Positions 8,306-17,641 of a DNA stretch of 64,000 nt are shown here, piece after piece. The translations under genes and the position numbers were made by a program. The notes under the pieces were generated by a model, which was not told the origin of the DNA, ran no database searches, and saw only the letters and a list, made by a program, of their open reading frames with translations. Positions within the stretch are counted from its first letter, which is position 1; the number at the start of each line of letters is the position of its first letter. Where the stretch lies: contig NZ_JAMXBE010000002.1 in assembly GCF_024704835.1 (NCBI RefSeq), positions 473,318 through 537,317 of the forward strand, given 5' to 3'. This DNA comes from Parapedobacter tibetensis. Its GTDB lineage: Bacteria; Bacteroidota; Bacteroidia; Sphingobacteriales; Sphingobacteriaceae.

Positions 8306-9943
8306 TTAATAATCCAACCCAAAGACGGCTTCAGCCAATCCAATTTCATCCGGTGAATAAGGGAGAGTATAAGTAAGACCTAATTCCTCAATCTTCTGGC
8401 CCGTGGAGTGCCCAATGCAGATGATTTTTTGGCCAGGATCAACCAAGTTGTCCACAAAGTAAGCCTCTACATTAGTAGGGCTAGTGAAGATAAGCACATC
8501 TGCGTTGGATTTGGAGACATTGGTGTCAATACGGGTTTGGTAAACAGGCAGATTGATTATTTTTGTATCTCCAGTAAGTGATTTCTGGATGGTTTCCAGT
8601 GAATCTTTCGCTCTGGGAATCAAAACCGTTGTCCCAGATGCTATCTTTGCAAATTCAGCAGCGATTTTTTCCATATTGATGCCTAGCCTTTCGCCGGAGA
8701 AATCTGGGGCATGGTCATGTTGTCTTAGCATTTCTTCGGATCCCCTGCCGATTACGGCAAATTTTGTCCGTTTGCTGAGACGAGGTTCAAGTTTAAAGAA
8801 ATTTTCAATACCATTCTTGCTGCCGAAAAATATCCAATCAACATATTTTAGAATATATGGGTCTAATTTATTGATTATCGAGTATATTCGAATTAGTGAG
8901 CGCCCTTCCACGGCGATACCATGTTTCGCCATAGCCCTGTGAAAGTAGCTGCTTTCCGATACATCACGTGTGATGAAGACGTGTGTAGGCAGTTTCCTGT
9001 CCTTATCATATTTGCTTACAATTTTCTCAACCAAACCATCTGTATGGTCGGCTGAAACGTATAAACGGTCAGGGAACTGCTCATCGGTATCCGCCTTGGA
9101 TGTCCACACTTCATACTTGCCGTCTTGCTTGCGGCAATAACAACCCAACGGAGCGTGACATCCACCATCGAAAAGCTGGAGGACTTTGCGTTCGATGGCG
9201 AGGGTATCGGCCACATCGGCATCGTTTATTGTTTGGAGAACGGTATACAGCTCTTGGTCATTATCTCTGATTTGAACAGCCAGCACCCCTTGGGCAGGAG
9301 CCGGAATAATTTCCACTGGGGGCAATTCCTCCACATGGAAATCGCTTAAATCTGCGCCTATCCGTGTGATCCCCGCTTTGGCCAACATGATGGCATCATA
9401 GTTTTCGTCACGGAGCTTTTCAATACGAGTCATCACATTGCCTCGTAGGTCGTCAAACTCAAGATCGGGGCGTATAGCTAGCAATTGGGCTTTTCGGCGG
9501 TTAGACGAAGTTCCTACAACAGCGTTGTGCTTAAGTGAAAGCCTTTTTTTTAAATCCACACAGTCTTTGTGAATAATCAGTAGCTCAGAAGCATCTTCAC
9601 GAGTAGTCACCGCTGCGATGGTCAGGCCTGGCGGATTAGCTGTAGGAAGGTCTTTGTGGGAATGGACAGCCAGGTCAACCGTCCCATTCAACAGCTCCTC
9701 TTCCAATTCCTTGGTGAAAAACCCTTTCCCTTCCAGTTTGTCCAACCTCAGGTGTTGCACGATGTCACCTTGGGTCTTGATAATTTTAAGTTCAGCTTCA
9801 ATGCCGATACCGGCCAATTTGCTTTTGATGTAATTGGCCTGCCATAGGGCCAATTCACTGCCACGCGTACCGATAACAAGCGTTCGGTCCACTTTATGTG
9901 TGCTTTTTGCGACAGTTTTAGTCAAAGGTTCCTCTATTAGCAT
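8306..9943 (-). CDS. hemC: Porphobilinogen deaminase / uroporphyrinogen-III synthase fusion
   Basis: 545 residues from ATG 9943; a TTG two codons upstream is less likely. The N-terminal ~310 residues are HemC: GTRGSELALWQ near the start, and Cys262 in DGGCHAPLG, which carries the dipyrromethane cofactor. Residues about 320-545 match the weakly conserved HemD fold, ending in the IFTSPTNVEAYF segment and a GHSTGQKIEELG motif. One polypeptide would thus polymerise porphobilinogen to hydroxymethylbilane and cyclise it to uroporphyrinogen III, channelling an unstable intermediate. The HemC part is certain; the HemD part is assigned from position and motif. Confidence 0.95.
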   Translation of the reverse strand: MLIEEPLTKTVAKSTHKVDRTLVIGTRGSELALWQANYIKSKLAGIGIEAELKIIKTQGDIVQHLRLDKLEGKGFFTKELEEELLNGTVDLAVHSHKDLPTANPPGLTIAAVTTREDASELLIIHKDCVDLKKRLSLKHNAVVGTSSNRRKAQLLAIRPDLEFDDLRGNVMTRIEKLRDENYDAIMLAKAGITRIGADLSDFHVEELPPVEIIPAPAQGVLAVQIRDNDQELYTVLQTINDADVADTLAIERKVLQLFDGGCHAPLGCYCRKQDGKYEVWTSKADTDEQFPDRLYVSADHTDGLVEKIVSKYDKDRKLPTHVFITRDVSESSYFHRAMAKHGIAVEGRSLIRIYSIINKLDPYILKYVDWIFFGSKNGIENFFKLEPRLSKRTKFAVIGRGSEEMLRQHDHAPDFSGERLGINMEKIAAEFAKIASGTTVLIPRAKDSLETIQKSLTGDTKIINLPVYQTRIDTNVSKSNADVLIFTSPTNVEAYFVDNLVDPGQKIICIGHSTGQKIEELGLTYTLPYSPDEIGLAEAVFGLDY

Positions 9944-10086
9944 GAGCAAATTTAACGAATAAAAGTATTACCCGAACGGATATGTTAAAGAATTGTACGG
10001 TATAGAAGGATATTTATATGATTTTCCGATTGGAAAACCGCTATTAATTAGTGCCCGCCTATATACTCAACGACGCTGAAAAGACA

Positions 10087-11373
10087 CTAATTAATGTCGG
10101 ATTGGTTAGTTCTGACTAGTATATCCTTTGCCATGACCATCGGCACCTTAATGTATTTTTTCTCCATATAGTCAATCACCTTTTCAAGTACTTCCCTCGA
10201 ATTAGCATCCAATGCACCTACCTCGGTAGCAAAAACCTCATTGAGTGCAAACGACCGTATTTCCTTCACTTTTTCTGGTACCTCACGCATAGCCAATTCC
10301 ACGCGGCGCTGTTTGAGTAAGGGCAGGAATTCACCGATATTGTCCGAGATGATTTGTTCGGCATGGGCCAGCTCGTCATAGCGCTCCTGGAGGTTTTTGG
10401 ATGCTATCGCTTGTAAGCTGTATACTTCAATATAGTGTATGGGATAATTTTTGGGAACATCCGGATGGATGTCGTTTGGTATAGCCAAATCCACAAGGAT
10501 CTTTTTGTCGGTTTCCCCATTGAGGAGCGATTGATAGCACTCACTGTCAACAATGGGTTCAGACGCCCCCGTGCAGGAAATCAAGATGTCAAACCCTCCC
10601 TTATATTGGTTTAGTTCACTAAGTGAATAAGCCTTGGCATTCAACTCAGCTCCTAATACCTGCGCTTTTTCCAATGTGCGATTGAATACTACAAAATTGG
10701 AAAAACGATGTTTTTGTAGATATTTGGCTATATTCTTGTTAGTTTCCCCCGCCCCGATGATAAGGATGCGCGGATTATCGTGCAACTTGATTTCTCGCAA
10801 TTTTCTATAAGCCAATGAAACCACGGAAACCGGATTTCGGGATATACGTGTGTGTGTATACACCTCTTTGGCCGTTTTGACGAGGCGGTCCATCACTAAT
10901 CGCAGAAAATCACCGGTAAATCCGCTTTTACGGCAGCGCTCATAGGCCTTGCGTACTTGGGCTAGGATTTCCTTTTCACCTACTACTAGGCTTTCCAACG
11001 AGCAAGACATGCGCAACAGGTGGTTGAGCGCATCCATGCCTTCGTAAGTGGTTACCTGCCCAAGAAAACATTCCAAGCGTTCACTAGGAACACAGAAGTT
11101 GAGCTTATGCATGAATTCCTTGATGAAACCCGGTGTCAGTTCATGAGCACCGTAAAAAACAAATTCTACGCGGTTGCAGGTGCCGATATAAAAAATTTCG
11201 GGAATGTCAAAACTGTGTTTGAGGTTGATTAGTCGGCTTTCCACCTCTTCGTTGCAAATCACAAGATTGCCCAAATCTTTCAAATCCACATGCTTGTGTG
11301 TGAATGCTATGACTTTGAGATTTTTCAAGATTTTTCTATGCTCACTTAATTTCTGGTAACAAAAGTACGACAT
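10087..11373 (-). CDS. hemA: Glutamyl-tRNA reductase
   Basis: 428 residues. Reduces Glu-tRNA(Glu) to glutamate-1-semialdehyde, the committed step of the C5 heme pathway. The catalytic Cys66 is in GTCNRVEF; the NADPH motif is IIGAGETNKNIAKYL (about 193-207); a C-terminal dimerisation helix follows. The start is uncertain: ATG 11373 adds about 17 residues before KNLKVIAFTHKHV, where relatives usually begin, and a TTG at that point is a possible start. It is the first gene of the heme operon, so its upstream region likely carries the operon promoter. Confidence 0.95.
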   Translation of the reverse strand: MSYFCYQKLSEHRKILKNLKVIAFTHKHVDLKDLGNLVICNEEVESRLINLKHSFDIPEIFYIGTCNRVEFVFYGAHELTPGFIKEFMHKLNFCVPSERLECFLGQVTTYEGMDALNHLLRMSCSLESLVVGEKEILAQVRKAYERCRKSGFTGDFLRLVMDRLVKTAKEVYTHTRISRNPVSVVSLAYRKLREIKLHDNPRILIIGAGETNKNIAKYLQKHRFSNFVVFNRTLEKAQVLGAELNAKAYSLSELNQYKGGFDILISCTGASEPIVDSECYQSLLNGETDKKILVDLAIPNDIHPDVPKNYPIHYIEVYSLQAIASKNLQERYDELAHAEQIISDNIGEFLPLLKQRRVELAMREVPEKVKEIRSFALNEVFATEVGALDANSREVLEKVIDYMEKKYIKVPMVMAKDILVRTNQSDIN

Positions 11374-11526
11374 ATCGCCCCAGTGCTGTGTCAGAAACGT
11401 GTCAAACGAAAATATTTAGAATGGTTATAAATTATGTTAATTTTAGGTGAATATCATGTGTAGTCAATACTTGTGGGGAAACCCATAACCGCCCTCATCG
11501 CTGGCTCATTTCATTATACTTCATGA

Positions 11527-11558
11527 TTTGGCTGGATGTAAAAAAACCGTTATCTTTG
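11527..11558 (+). promoter_or_regulatory. Promoter of the TPP-riboswitch transcript
   Basis: TTTG at 11527-11530 and TATCTTTG at 11551-11558 match the -33 TTTG and -7 TAnnTTTG boxes described for Bacteroidota, 20 nt apart. The start of transcription would fall just before the riboswitch at 11568. Confidence 0.75.
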
Positions 11559-11567
11559 TGTTATCAT

Positions 11568-11675
11568 TTAGGGGTGCCTTGTTTGGATAACAAACACAAA
11601 TAAAGGCTGAGATTATACCCATTGGCACCTTGGTGCCAAGCACCTGATCCGGGTAATGCCGGCGTAGGGAGTAAG
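11568..11675 (+). ncRNA. TPP riboswitch (THI element)
   Basis: Contains the conserved THI-box segments in order: GGGGTGCC (11571), GGCTGAGA (11614), ACCC, and ACCTGATCCGGGTAATGCCGGCGTAGGGA split over 11642-11670. An extra P3 arm GTTTG/CAAAC is present. Between the aptamer and the ATG at 11738 a stem GTCATTGC/GCAATGAC (11691-11698 / 11708-11715) could form the expression platform; no T-run follows it, so control of translation is more likely than termination. It precedes a TonB-dependent receptor, so thiamine scarcity should raise receptor synthesis. Confidence 0.95.
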
Positions 11676-11737
11676 GTTGTTAACTAGTAGGTCATTGCCA
11701 ACCCCTTGCAATGACGGTTTAACTCAAAACAATAACA

Positions 11738-14200
11738 ATGATCAAAAGGCTATTGACAGTAACTATACTGTCGTTCTTCGTAGGTATGGCAATGGCTCAA
11801 CATTCCCTGACTATTCATGTGACGGACGCAGATAGAAATGAGCCGCTTTTGGGAGCTTCCGTACGATTATCAGGTACGCTTTATCGTGGACAGACCAACG
11901 CGTCGGGTGTGGTGGTCCTACGCAATGTCAGGGCGGGGACCTATGATATACAAGTAAGTTATATCGGCTATGAGCCGCAGACGCAGCAAGCCGCTGTGAC
12001 GGAGAATCAAGATGTACGTTTCGCATTATCACGTGCTACCGTACTCGCAGACGAGGTGGTGGTGAGAGCCACCCGGGCCGGCGAAAATATGGCGACCACT
12101 TACAAAAACATGAGTGAGGAAGACATCGCCAAGAACAACCTTGGTCAGGACCTCCCTTACTTGCTTGACCAAACGCCGGGCGTGGTCATTTCTTCGGACG
12201 CCGGAGCAGGCATCGGATACACCAGTATGCGCATCCGGGGGAGTGATGGACAGCGTACGAATGTCACCATCAACGGCATACCGCTCAATGATGCGGAAAG
12301 TCTAGGTTCTTTTTTCGTCAACCTACCTGATTTCGCTTCTTCTGTTGACAATATACAGATACAGCGAGGAGTAGGGACTTCCACCAATGGTGCTGGCGCC
12401 TTTGGTGCCAGCCTCAATATCCAAACCAATACGCTCAATAAAGATGCTTATGCTGAATTGGACAATTCCTACGGCTCCTATAACTCTTGGAAAAACACCG
12501 TGCGTCTGGGAACTGGGTTGATTGACGGCAAATTCAGCTTTGACGGGCGCTTATCGCGTATCAAAAGCGATGGCTATATAGACCGGGCTATGTCTGACAT
12601 GCAATCCTTTTTCTTGTCTGGAGCTTGGCATGGCAAGAATAGCTTACTCCGTGCCAATGTGTTCGGCGGCAAGGAAAAAACCTACCAGGCTTGGTATGGT
12701 ACGCCCGAATCACGGCTTATTGGCGATGTAGATGGCATGCATGCATATGCAGATGAGGAGTTGACCAACTACGAGCGTGAAAACCTGCTGCGTTCAGACC
12801 GGAGGTATAATAAATACCTGTATGATAATGAAACAGATAATTATCAGCAAACGCATTACCAACTGTTGTTTTCCTCGGCCTTGACTGACCAATTGACATT
12901 GAATACGGCATTGCATTATACGCGTGGAAAGGGTTATTATGAGCAATTCCGCGATGATGACGCCTATGTGGATTATGGGCTATTGCCGGTCGTGATAAAT
13001 GGTAGTACCATAAACCAATTGGATTTGGTGCGTCAGCGATGGCTGGATAATCATTTTTATGGTGGAACATATTCCTTGGCATATAAGGATAGTAAAGGAT
13101 TGGAAATTACATGGGGAGGAGCCTATAACCAATATGAAGGTGGGCATTACGGTGACATCGTATGGTCTCAATATCCTTTGTTTACGGATGACGCCCTCCC
13201 TGTTGATGGAGACGGGTCTTTCAAAACTTCATATCGGTATTATAACGGAGATGCTACTAAAAAGGACTTCAATACGTATTTGAAGGCTTCTTACCAACTG
13301 AACAAATTGTTCCTATTTGCAGATGTGCAATACCGGCATATCAATTATGCGATCGCCGGAATAGATAACGACCTGCGTGATCTTACGCAAGATGCTTCGT
13401 TTGATTTTTTCAATCCGAAAGTAGGGCTTACTTATCAGCTGTCGGCGGCAAGTAATGTATACGCCTCGTATGCGCTGGCCAATAAGGAACCCGTGCGCAG
13501 TGATTTCACCGATTGGCCTATTGGTCAAACGCCCAAGGCCGAACAATTGCATGACATCGAGGTGGGTTACCGTATCAGGTCGCAACAGTTCAATATAGGT
13601 GTAAACGGTTATGCCATGCTGTACAAAAACCAGCTGGTGCCTACCGGTCAACTTAATGATGTGGGTAGCACCTTGAGGAGAAATGTGGACGATAGCTACC
13701 GCATCGGACTGGAGTTTGATGGTCGATGGGCTCCCACACGTTGGTTTTCATGGGGTGCCACGCTGGCTTATAGCCAAAATAAGATTAAGAACTTCACCGA
13801 GGTCGTAGGCGATGTGGAGAATTTCTACGAGACGACAGTTATCTCATTTTCACCAAATTGGGTCGCTTCAAGCGAGTTGGCTTTCAAGCCCTGGAAACCG
13901 GTTGAATTGGCTTTGCTTAGTAAATATGTATCCAGGCAGTATCTAGACAACACGGGTAATAAAGATCGTAGTATCGATGGCTTTTTTGTAAATAATATCC
14001 GAGTGGCTTATAATACTTCCTTATGGAAATTGAAAAATCTAGGACTGACATTATTAGTCAACAACATATTCAATGAAAAATACGCATCAAGTGGATACAC
14101 TTGGGGTTATTATTTGTCAGAAGCGGACAGAGTTGATTATAATTTCTATTATCCCCAAGCCACTGCCAACTTCCTACTGGGATTGAATTTAAAATTCTAA
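11738..14200 (+). CDS. TonB-dependent outer-membrane receptor, probable thiamine (or precursor) uptake
   Basis: 820 residues. Signal peptide 1-20 (ending GMAMAQ), a carboxypeptidase-regulatory-like beta-sandwich (about 21-105), the plug domain (about 120-235, with RIRGSDGQRTNVTINGIPLND), then a 22-strand barrel ending in the aromatic LLGLNLKF. There is no DUF4880/anti-sigma extension. The upstream TPP riboswitch ties it to thiamine; riboswitch-controlled receptors of this kind have been reported in Bacteroidota as thiamine transporters. The ligand is inferred from the riboswitch, not from the barrel. No inner-membrane partner such as pnuT is adjacent. Confidence 0.93.
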   Translation: MIKRLLTVTILSFFVGMAMAQHSLTIHVTDADRNEPLLGASVRLSGTLYRGQTNASGVVVLRNVRAGTYDIQVSYIGYEPQTQQAAVTENQDVRFALSRATVLADEVVVRATRAGENMATTYKNMSEEDIAKNNLGQDLPYLLDQTPGVVISSDAGAGIGYTSMRIRGSDGQRTNVTINGIPLNDAESLGSFFVNLPDFASSVDNIQIQRGVGTSTNGAGAFGASLNIQTNTLNKDAYAELDNSYGSYNSWKNTVRLGTGLIDGKFSFDGRLSRIKSDGYIDRAMSDMQSFFLSGAWHGKNSLLRANVFGGKEKTYQAWYGTPESRLIGDVDGMHAYADEELTNYERENLLRSDRRYNKYLYDNETDNYQQTHYQLLFSSALTDQLTLNTALHYTRGKGYYEQFRDDDAYVDYGLLPVVINGSTINQLDLVRQRWLDNHFYGGTYSLAYKDSKGLEITWGGAYNQYEGGHYGDIVWSQYPLFTDDALPVDGDGSFKTSYRYYNGDATKKDFNTYLKASYQLNKLFLFADVQYRHINYAIAGIDNDLRDLTQDASFDFFNPKVGLTYQLSAASNVYASYALANKEPVRSDFTDWPIGQTPKAEQLHDIEVGYRIRSQQFNIGVNGYAMLYKNQLVPTGQLNDVGSTLRRNVDDSYRIGLEFDGRWAPTRWFSWGATLAYSQNKIKNFTEVVGDVENFYETTVISFSPNWVASSELAFKPWKPVELALLSKYVSRQYLDNTGNKDRSIDGFFVNNIRVAYNTSLWKLKNLGLTLLVNNIFNEKYASSGYTWGYYLSEADRVDYNFYYPQATANFLLGLNLKF

Positions 14201-14258
14201 TTGGATAAATTAAACTTCATCGGTTGCGCCCCAGTGCCATTGAATGCAAACAAAGACC

Positions 14259-14283
14259 ATGGGAAACCTATGAGGTTTCCCAT
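14259..14283. other. Perfect 11-bp hairpin between receptor and dtd
   Basis: ATGGGAAACCT (14259-14269) and AGGTTTCCCAT (14273-14283) form a perfect stem with a 3-nt loop, 38 bp before dtd. No T-run follows, so it is not a standard terminator. It may be an operator, an mRNA 3'-end stabiliser or a weak terminator for the receptor gene. Confidence 0.5.
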
Positions 14284-14320
14284 ATAGTCATTATCTTGGC
14301 CTCGATTCGTATAAAGTAAT

Positions 14321-14779
14321 ATGAGAGCAGTCATACAGCGTGTATCCGAAGCATCCTGTACCGTAGCTGGGGTGGTCACAGGACAAATCACCAACGGTTT
14401 CGTTGTGTTACTTGGTATTGAGGAGACTGATGGTAACAAAGACCTGCAATGGCTAGCCCAGAAAATCATCAATTTACGTGTATTTGGTGATGAAAATGGA
14501 CTGATGAACAAGTCTATCAACGATGTCCATGGTCATATCTTATTGATTTCCCAGTTCACGCTGTTTGCGCAAACAAAAAAGGGCAATCGTCCATCCTTTA
14601 TCCGTGCCGCCAAACCAGCTCAAGCGATTCCGTTATATGAAACAATGGCCGCTGAACTTTCAGCCCTTTTGGGCAAGGAAGTTGCCACTGGAATATTCGG
14701 TGCAGACATGAAGATCTCACTGGTGAATGATGGCCCGGTTACGATCATGATGGATACCAAGGATAAGGAAAACCATTGA
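14321..14779 (+). CDS. dtd: D-aminoacyl-tRNA deacylase
   Basis: 152 residues. Hydrolyses D-amino acids mischarged onto tRNA (proofreading). MRAVIQRVSEASC opens the protein. The two signature motifs are SQFTLFA (about 78-84) and NDGPVT (about 137-142), the latter a variant of NxGPxT that retains the Gly-Pro pair binding the D-residue. Followed by the MazG-like gene after 66 bp, probably one transcript. Confidence 0.95.
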   Translation: MRAVIQRVSEASCTVAGVVTGQITNGFVVLLGIEETDGNKDLQWLAQKIINLRVFGDENGLMNKSINDVHGHILLISQFTLFAQTKKGNRPSFIRAAKPAQAIPLYETMAAELSALLGKEVATGIFGADMKISLVNDGPVTIMMDTKDKENH

Positions 14780-14845
14780 TTTGCTAGATGCAGGTTGGGT
14801 AAAAAGAATGATAAAACGCTTGAATTGAAAATTAAAACTTAAAAC

Positions 14846-15172
14846 ATGACGATCAAAGAAGCCCAAGAACTAGTAGACACGTGGATAAACACCACGGGCA
14901 TACGTTATTTCAATGAGCTGACCAACACAGCTATCCTGATGGAGGAAGTGGGAGAAGTGGCCCGTATTATGGCTCGTAAATATGGCGAACAATCCTTTAA
15001 GAAGTCAGATGAAGCGGTAAACCTTGCGGATGAAATGGCCGATGTTTTGTTTGTACTGATATGCTTGGCCAACCAGACGGGAATCAATCTGACGGAAGCC
15101 ATGGAAAACAACCTGACGAAGAAAAGCATACGGGATGCAGACCGTCATAAAAATAACGATAAGCTGATATAA
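14846..15172 (+). CDS. MazG-like nucleotide pyrophosphohydrolase
   Basis: 108 residues, all-alpha NTP pyrophosphohydrolase fold. The metal-binding acidic motifs EEVGE (about 33-37) and DEMAD (about 63-67) give the ExxE...ExxD pattern. Probably a house-cleaning enzyme that removes non-canonical NTPs or dNTPs. Substrate unknown. It converges on the phosphate transporter gene (15 bp gap). Confidence 0.88.
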   Translation: MTIKEAQELVDTWINTTGIRYFNELTNTAILMEEVGEVARIMARKYGEQSFKKSDEAVNLADEMADVLFVLICLANQTGINLTEAMENNLTKKSIRDADRHKNNDKLI

Positions 15173-15187
15173 TGATATCCAGCCAAC

Positions 15188-17434
15188 TCAGTTTTCAAAC
15201 CGCCCATATATCTTGCATAATCGGAATAGCACCGCTTGTATGTCTCTACTTTGCAGAAACATACTAGTTTGCAAGAGTGCTTGCTTGCTGCCAGTATTTT
15301 TGTTGCGGATGATATCTAATTGTGTTCCGAAATGCATGTTGATAAATGTGCGCACCTCATTTCTTCTCTCACGCAACTTTGCAATATCGGGTCCTTGGTT
15401 GTCTTTAAGCTCTTCAATCACAAGGTCAAATAAATCGCCCATTTTTCCATTAAGTTCCTCCAGTACGGCAATAAAAGCATCGTCCAATGGCTCGTGTAGA
15501 TTTTCCAGGTATTGGAGGCTTTCTTCGCTGAGGAACTTGGCCGATTGGATTAGGTCTTGCAACAAATCTGCTCCATGCACGATTACTTCTGCAGATTTTT
15601 TATCATGGCCATATAACTCACGGATGGCACGCAGGCTTTTCCGCTTGAGTTTATAGCTGTACTGAACGAGCTCTTCCAGTTCCTTATCCACCGTCTTGAG
15701 CATAGCTGACCGATTGGTACGGATACCATTGAGTATGGTGTTATAATGTTGTGCTAAATCAATGATTAGCGATACCAACAGGTTTTTGTTTCTCACATAC
15801 ACATCGATGTCAGCCCCTTCAAGCATGCTAAACCGACTTTTTTCCTTTTGCGCATATTTTTCCCTTTTGGTAAATTTGACATGAGACAATACAATGTAAG
15901 AAAGGATAATTCCTATTAATACACAAGTGCCTATTACCCCTCCTTTATAAATAATCAAAGCAAATATGGCGGCCACGGAAAAAGCGATGAGGGCTGTGAT
16001 AAACCATCCGCCAATGACACTCAATACCCCGGTGACTCGATAAACTGCTGATTCCCTTCCCCATGCTTTATCGGCCAATGATGTGCCCATGGCTACCATA
16101 AATGTCACATAAGTGGTAGAGAGGGGCAATTTCTTGGATGTGGCCCAAGCAATGAGGATACTAGCCACAACCAAATTGGTGGCGGCGCGCAGCAAATCAA
16201 AGGCTGGCGACATGCCATCCACTTGCGTGGCTTGGCGTAGTTTTTCCTTTTCGAAGCTTAGGTTATAATTGCGCATTACATTTTTGGGAATGAAAGCCGT
16301 TATTACATTTCCCAACAGGAATGCTGATTTAACCACACTTCGGGAAACTGCATTTGGCCTAAATTGCTCATCGCTGCCTTCACCATCGTCCTGCCTGCCT
16401 AGGTTGATCTCCGTTTCGGTGACCTTGCGGGCCTTGGCGCTGAGCCAGAGGGTGCCCGCCATTACTATGCCGGCTATCAACAACATATAATTGGGTACAA
16501 CCACATCGTTGCTTGCGAGAAAAACTTGATAATGCTCATTTGCGGCCACTCCGCTGGCCGCCCAATTTTGATAAGCCAGCAATCCGGAGATGGGTACCCC
16601 GATGAAATTGACCAAATCATTGCCGGCAAAGGCCATGGCTAGCGAAAACGTGCCTGCAAGTACCACTATTTTCAAGGGATTGATTTTGAAATAACGCTGC
16701 AAAAATAGGCACAAAAGTGTGAAACCGATGAAAATCCCGCCCAACAAGGGCAGGGTATTATCCAACAACCGCTCTACCCAAGGCCCTTGCAACAGTGTAG
16801 TGCCTTTCAATCCCTTAATGAGTAGGAAATAGATGATTGCTGTAATGCCTATTCCCGAGAATATGGAGCCAAGTTTGGCAAGTCTACGTTCGTACTGGAA
16901 ACTAAATGCCAAGCGGCAGAGATATTGTATCAACGCTCCTGCCGTGAACGCGATTAATATGGAAAGGAAGATGCCAGAAATAATGGATACGGTACTGCTG
17001 AAATTGATGTAACTCATCGCCTCTCCTATTGATGCTTGCTTTTCTGCTGAAAAAAGCAAACCAGTCATCAAGGCAGCACCCAACAATTCAAATATAATGG
17101 ATACGGTAGTGGATGTGGGCAGCCCCATGGTATTGAAAACGTCAAGCAGAACGATATCGGTAAGCATGACAGCCAGAAAAATCCATATCACTTTATCAAA
17201 TGTAAAATATTCAGGATGGAATATTCCCCGACGAGCTATTTCCATGATGCCGCTGGAAAAAAATGCGCCAACTAGGATGCCCGCTGACGCAATAATGATA
17301 ATCGTCTTGTATGAAGCTACCCTGCTTCCTATGGCAGAATTAAGGAAATTAACTGCATCGTTGCTTACCCCTACGATAAGATCTACGATAGCCAATACCA
17401 ACAATACCACCAACAAGATAAATAAGAAATCCAT
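15188..17434 (-). CDS. PiT-family inorganic phosphate transporter with cytoplasmic PhoU-like tail
   Basis: 748 residues. About ten to twelve membrane segments within the first ~540 residues. The duplicated PiT signatures are GVSNDAVNFLNSAIGSR (about 22-38) and AFAGNDLVNFIGVP (about 267-280). After KREKYAQKEK a soluble helical region of about 200 residues (550-748) follows and resembles PhoU/DUF47 bundles, so transport and regulatory parts are fused. Low-affinity phosphate (or metal-phosphate) uptake coupled to an ion gradient is the family function. The gene has its own upstream region, separated from groEL by a terminator. Confidence 0.92.
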   Translation of the reverse strand: MDFLFILLVVLLVLAIVDLIVGVSNDAVNFLNSAIGSRVASYKTIIIIASAGILVGAFFSSGIMEIARRGIFHPEYFTFDKVIWIFLAVMLTDIVLLDVFNTMGLPTSTTVSIIFELLGAALMTGLLFSAEKQASIGEAMSYINFSSTVSIISGIFLSILIAFTAGALIQYLCRLAFSFQYERRLAKLGSIFSGIGITAIIYFLLIKGLKGTTLLQGPWVERLLDNTLPLLGGIFIGFTLLCLFLQRYFKINPLKIVVLAGTFSLAMAFAGNDLVNFIGVPISGLLAYQNWAASGVAANEHYQVFLASNDVVVPNYMLLIAGIVMAGTLWLSAKARKVTETEINLGRQDDGEGSDEQFRPNAVSRSVVKSAFLLGNVITAFIPKNVMRNYNLSFEKEKLRQATQVDGMSPAFDLLRAATNLVVASILIAWATSKKLPLSTTYVTFMVAMGTSLADKAWGRESAVYRVTGVLSVIGGWFITALIAFSVAAIFALIIYKGGVIGTCVLIGIILSYIVLSHVKFTKREKYAQKEKSRFSMLEGADIDVYVRNKNLLVSLIIDLAQHYNTILNGIRTNRSAMLKTVDKELEELVQYSYKLKRKSLRAIRELYGHDKKSAEVIVHGADLLQDLIQSAKFLSEESLQYLENLHEPLDDAFIAVLEELNGKMGDLFDLVIEELKDNQGPDIAKLRERRNEVRTFINMHFGTQLDIIRNKNTGSKQALLQTSMFLQSRDIQAVLFRLCKIYGRFEN

Positions 17435-17573
17435 AACCTATTTAATTTTGGCGTCAAGGTGCAATATTCCCATGTTTTATGTGTTATTGTAATATTAAAT
17501 TTATGTAAAGTACAAATTAAGTTTAAAAGGTGGATAAAGTTTAGGCAAATCACATCTTTGTTAGGAAGAGATG

Positions 17574-17606
17574 AAAAAAAGAGCCCGCTGTCTGTTGGCG
17601 GGCTCT
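17574..17606 (-). terminator. Intrinsic terminator of groES-groEL
   Basis: On the minus strand a 9-bp stem AGAGCCCGC/GCGGGCTCT with a 9-nt loop is followed by seven T. It lies 36 bp after the groEL stop codon. Confidence 0.92.
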
Positions 17607-17641
17607 AATAGTTATTGAAAAGAATGTTTTAGGAGGGGGTA

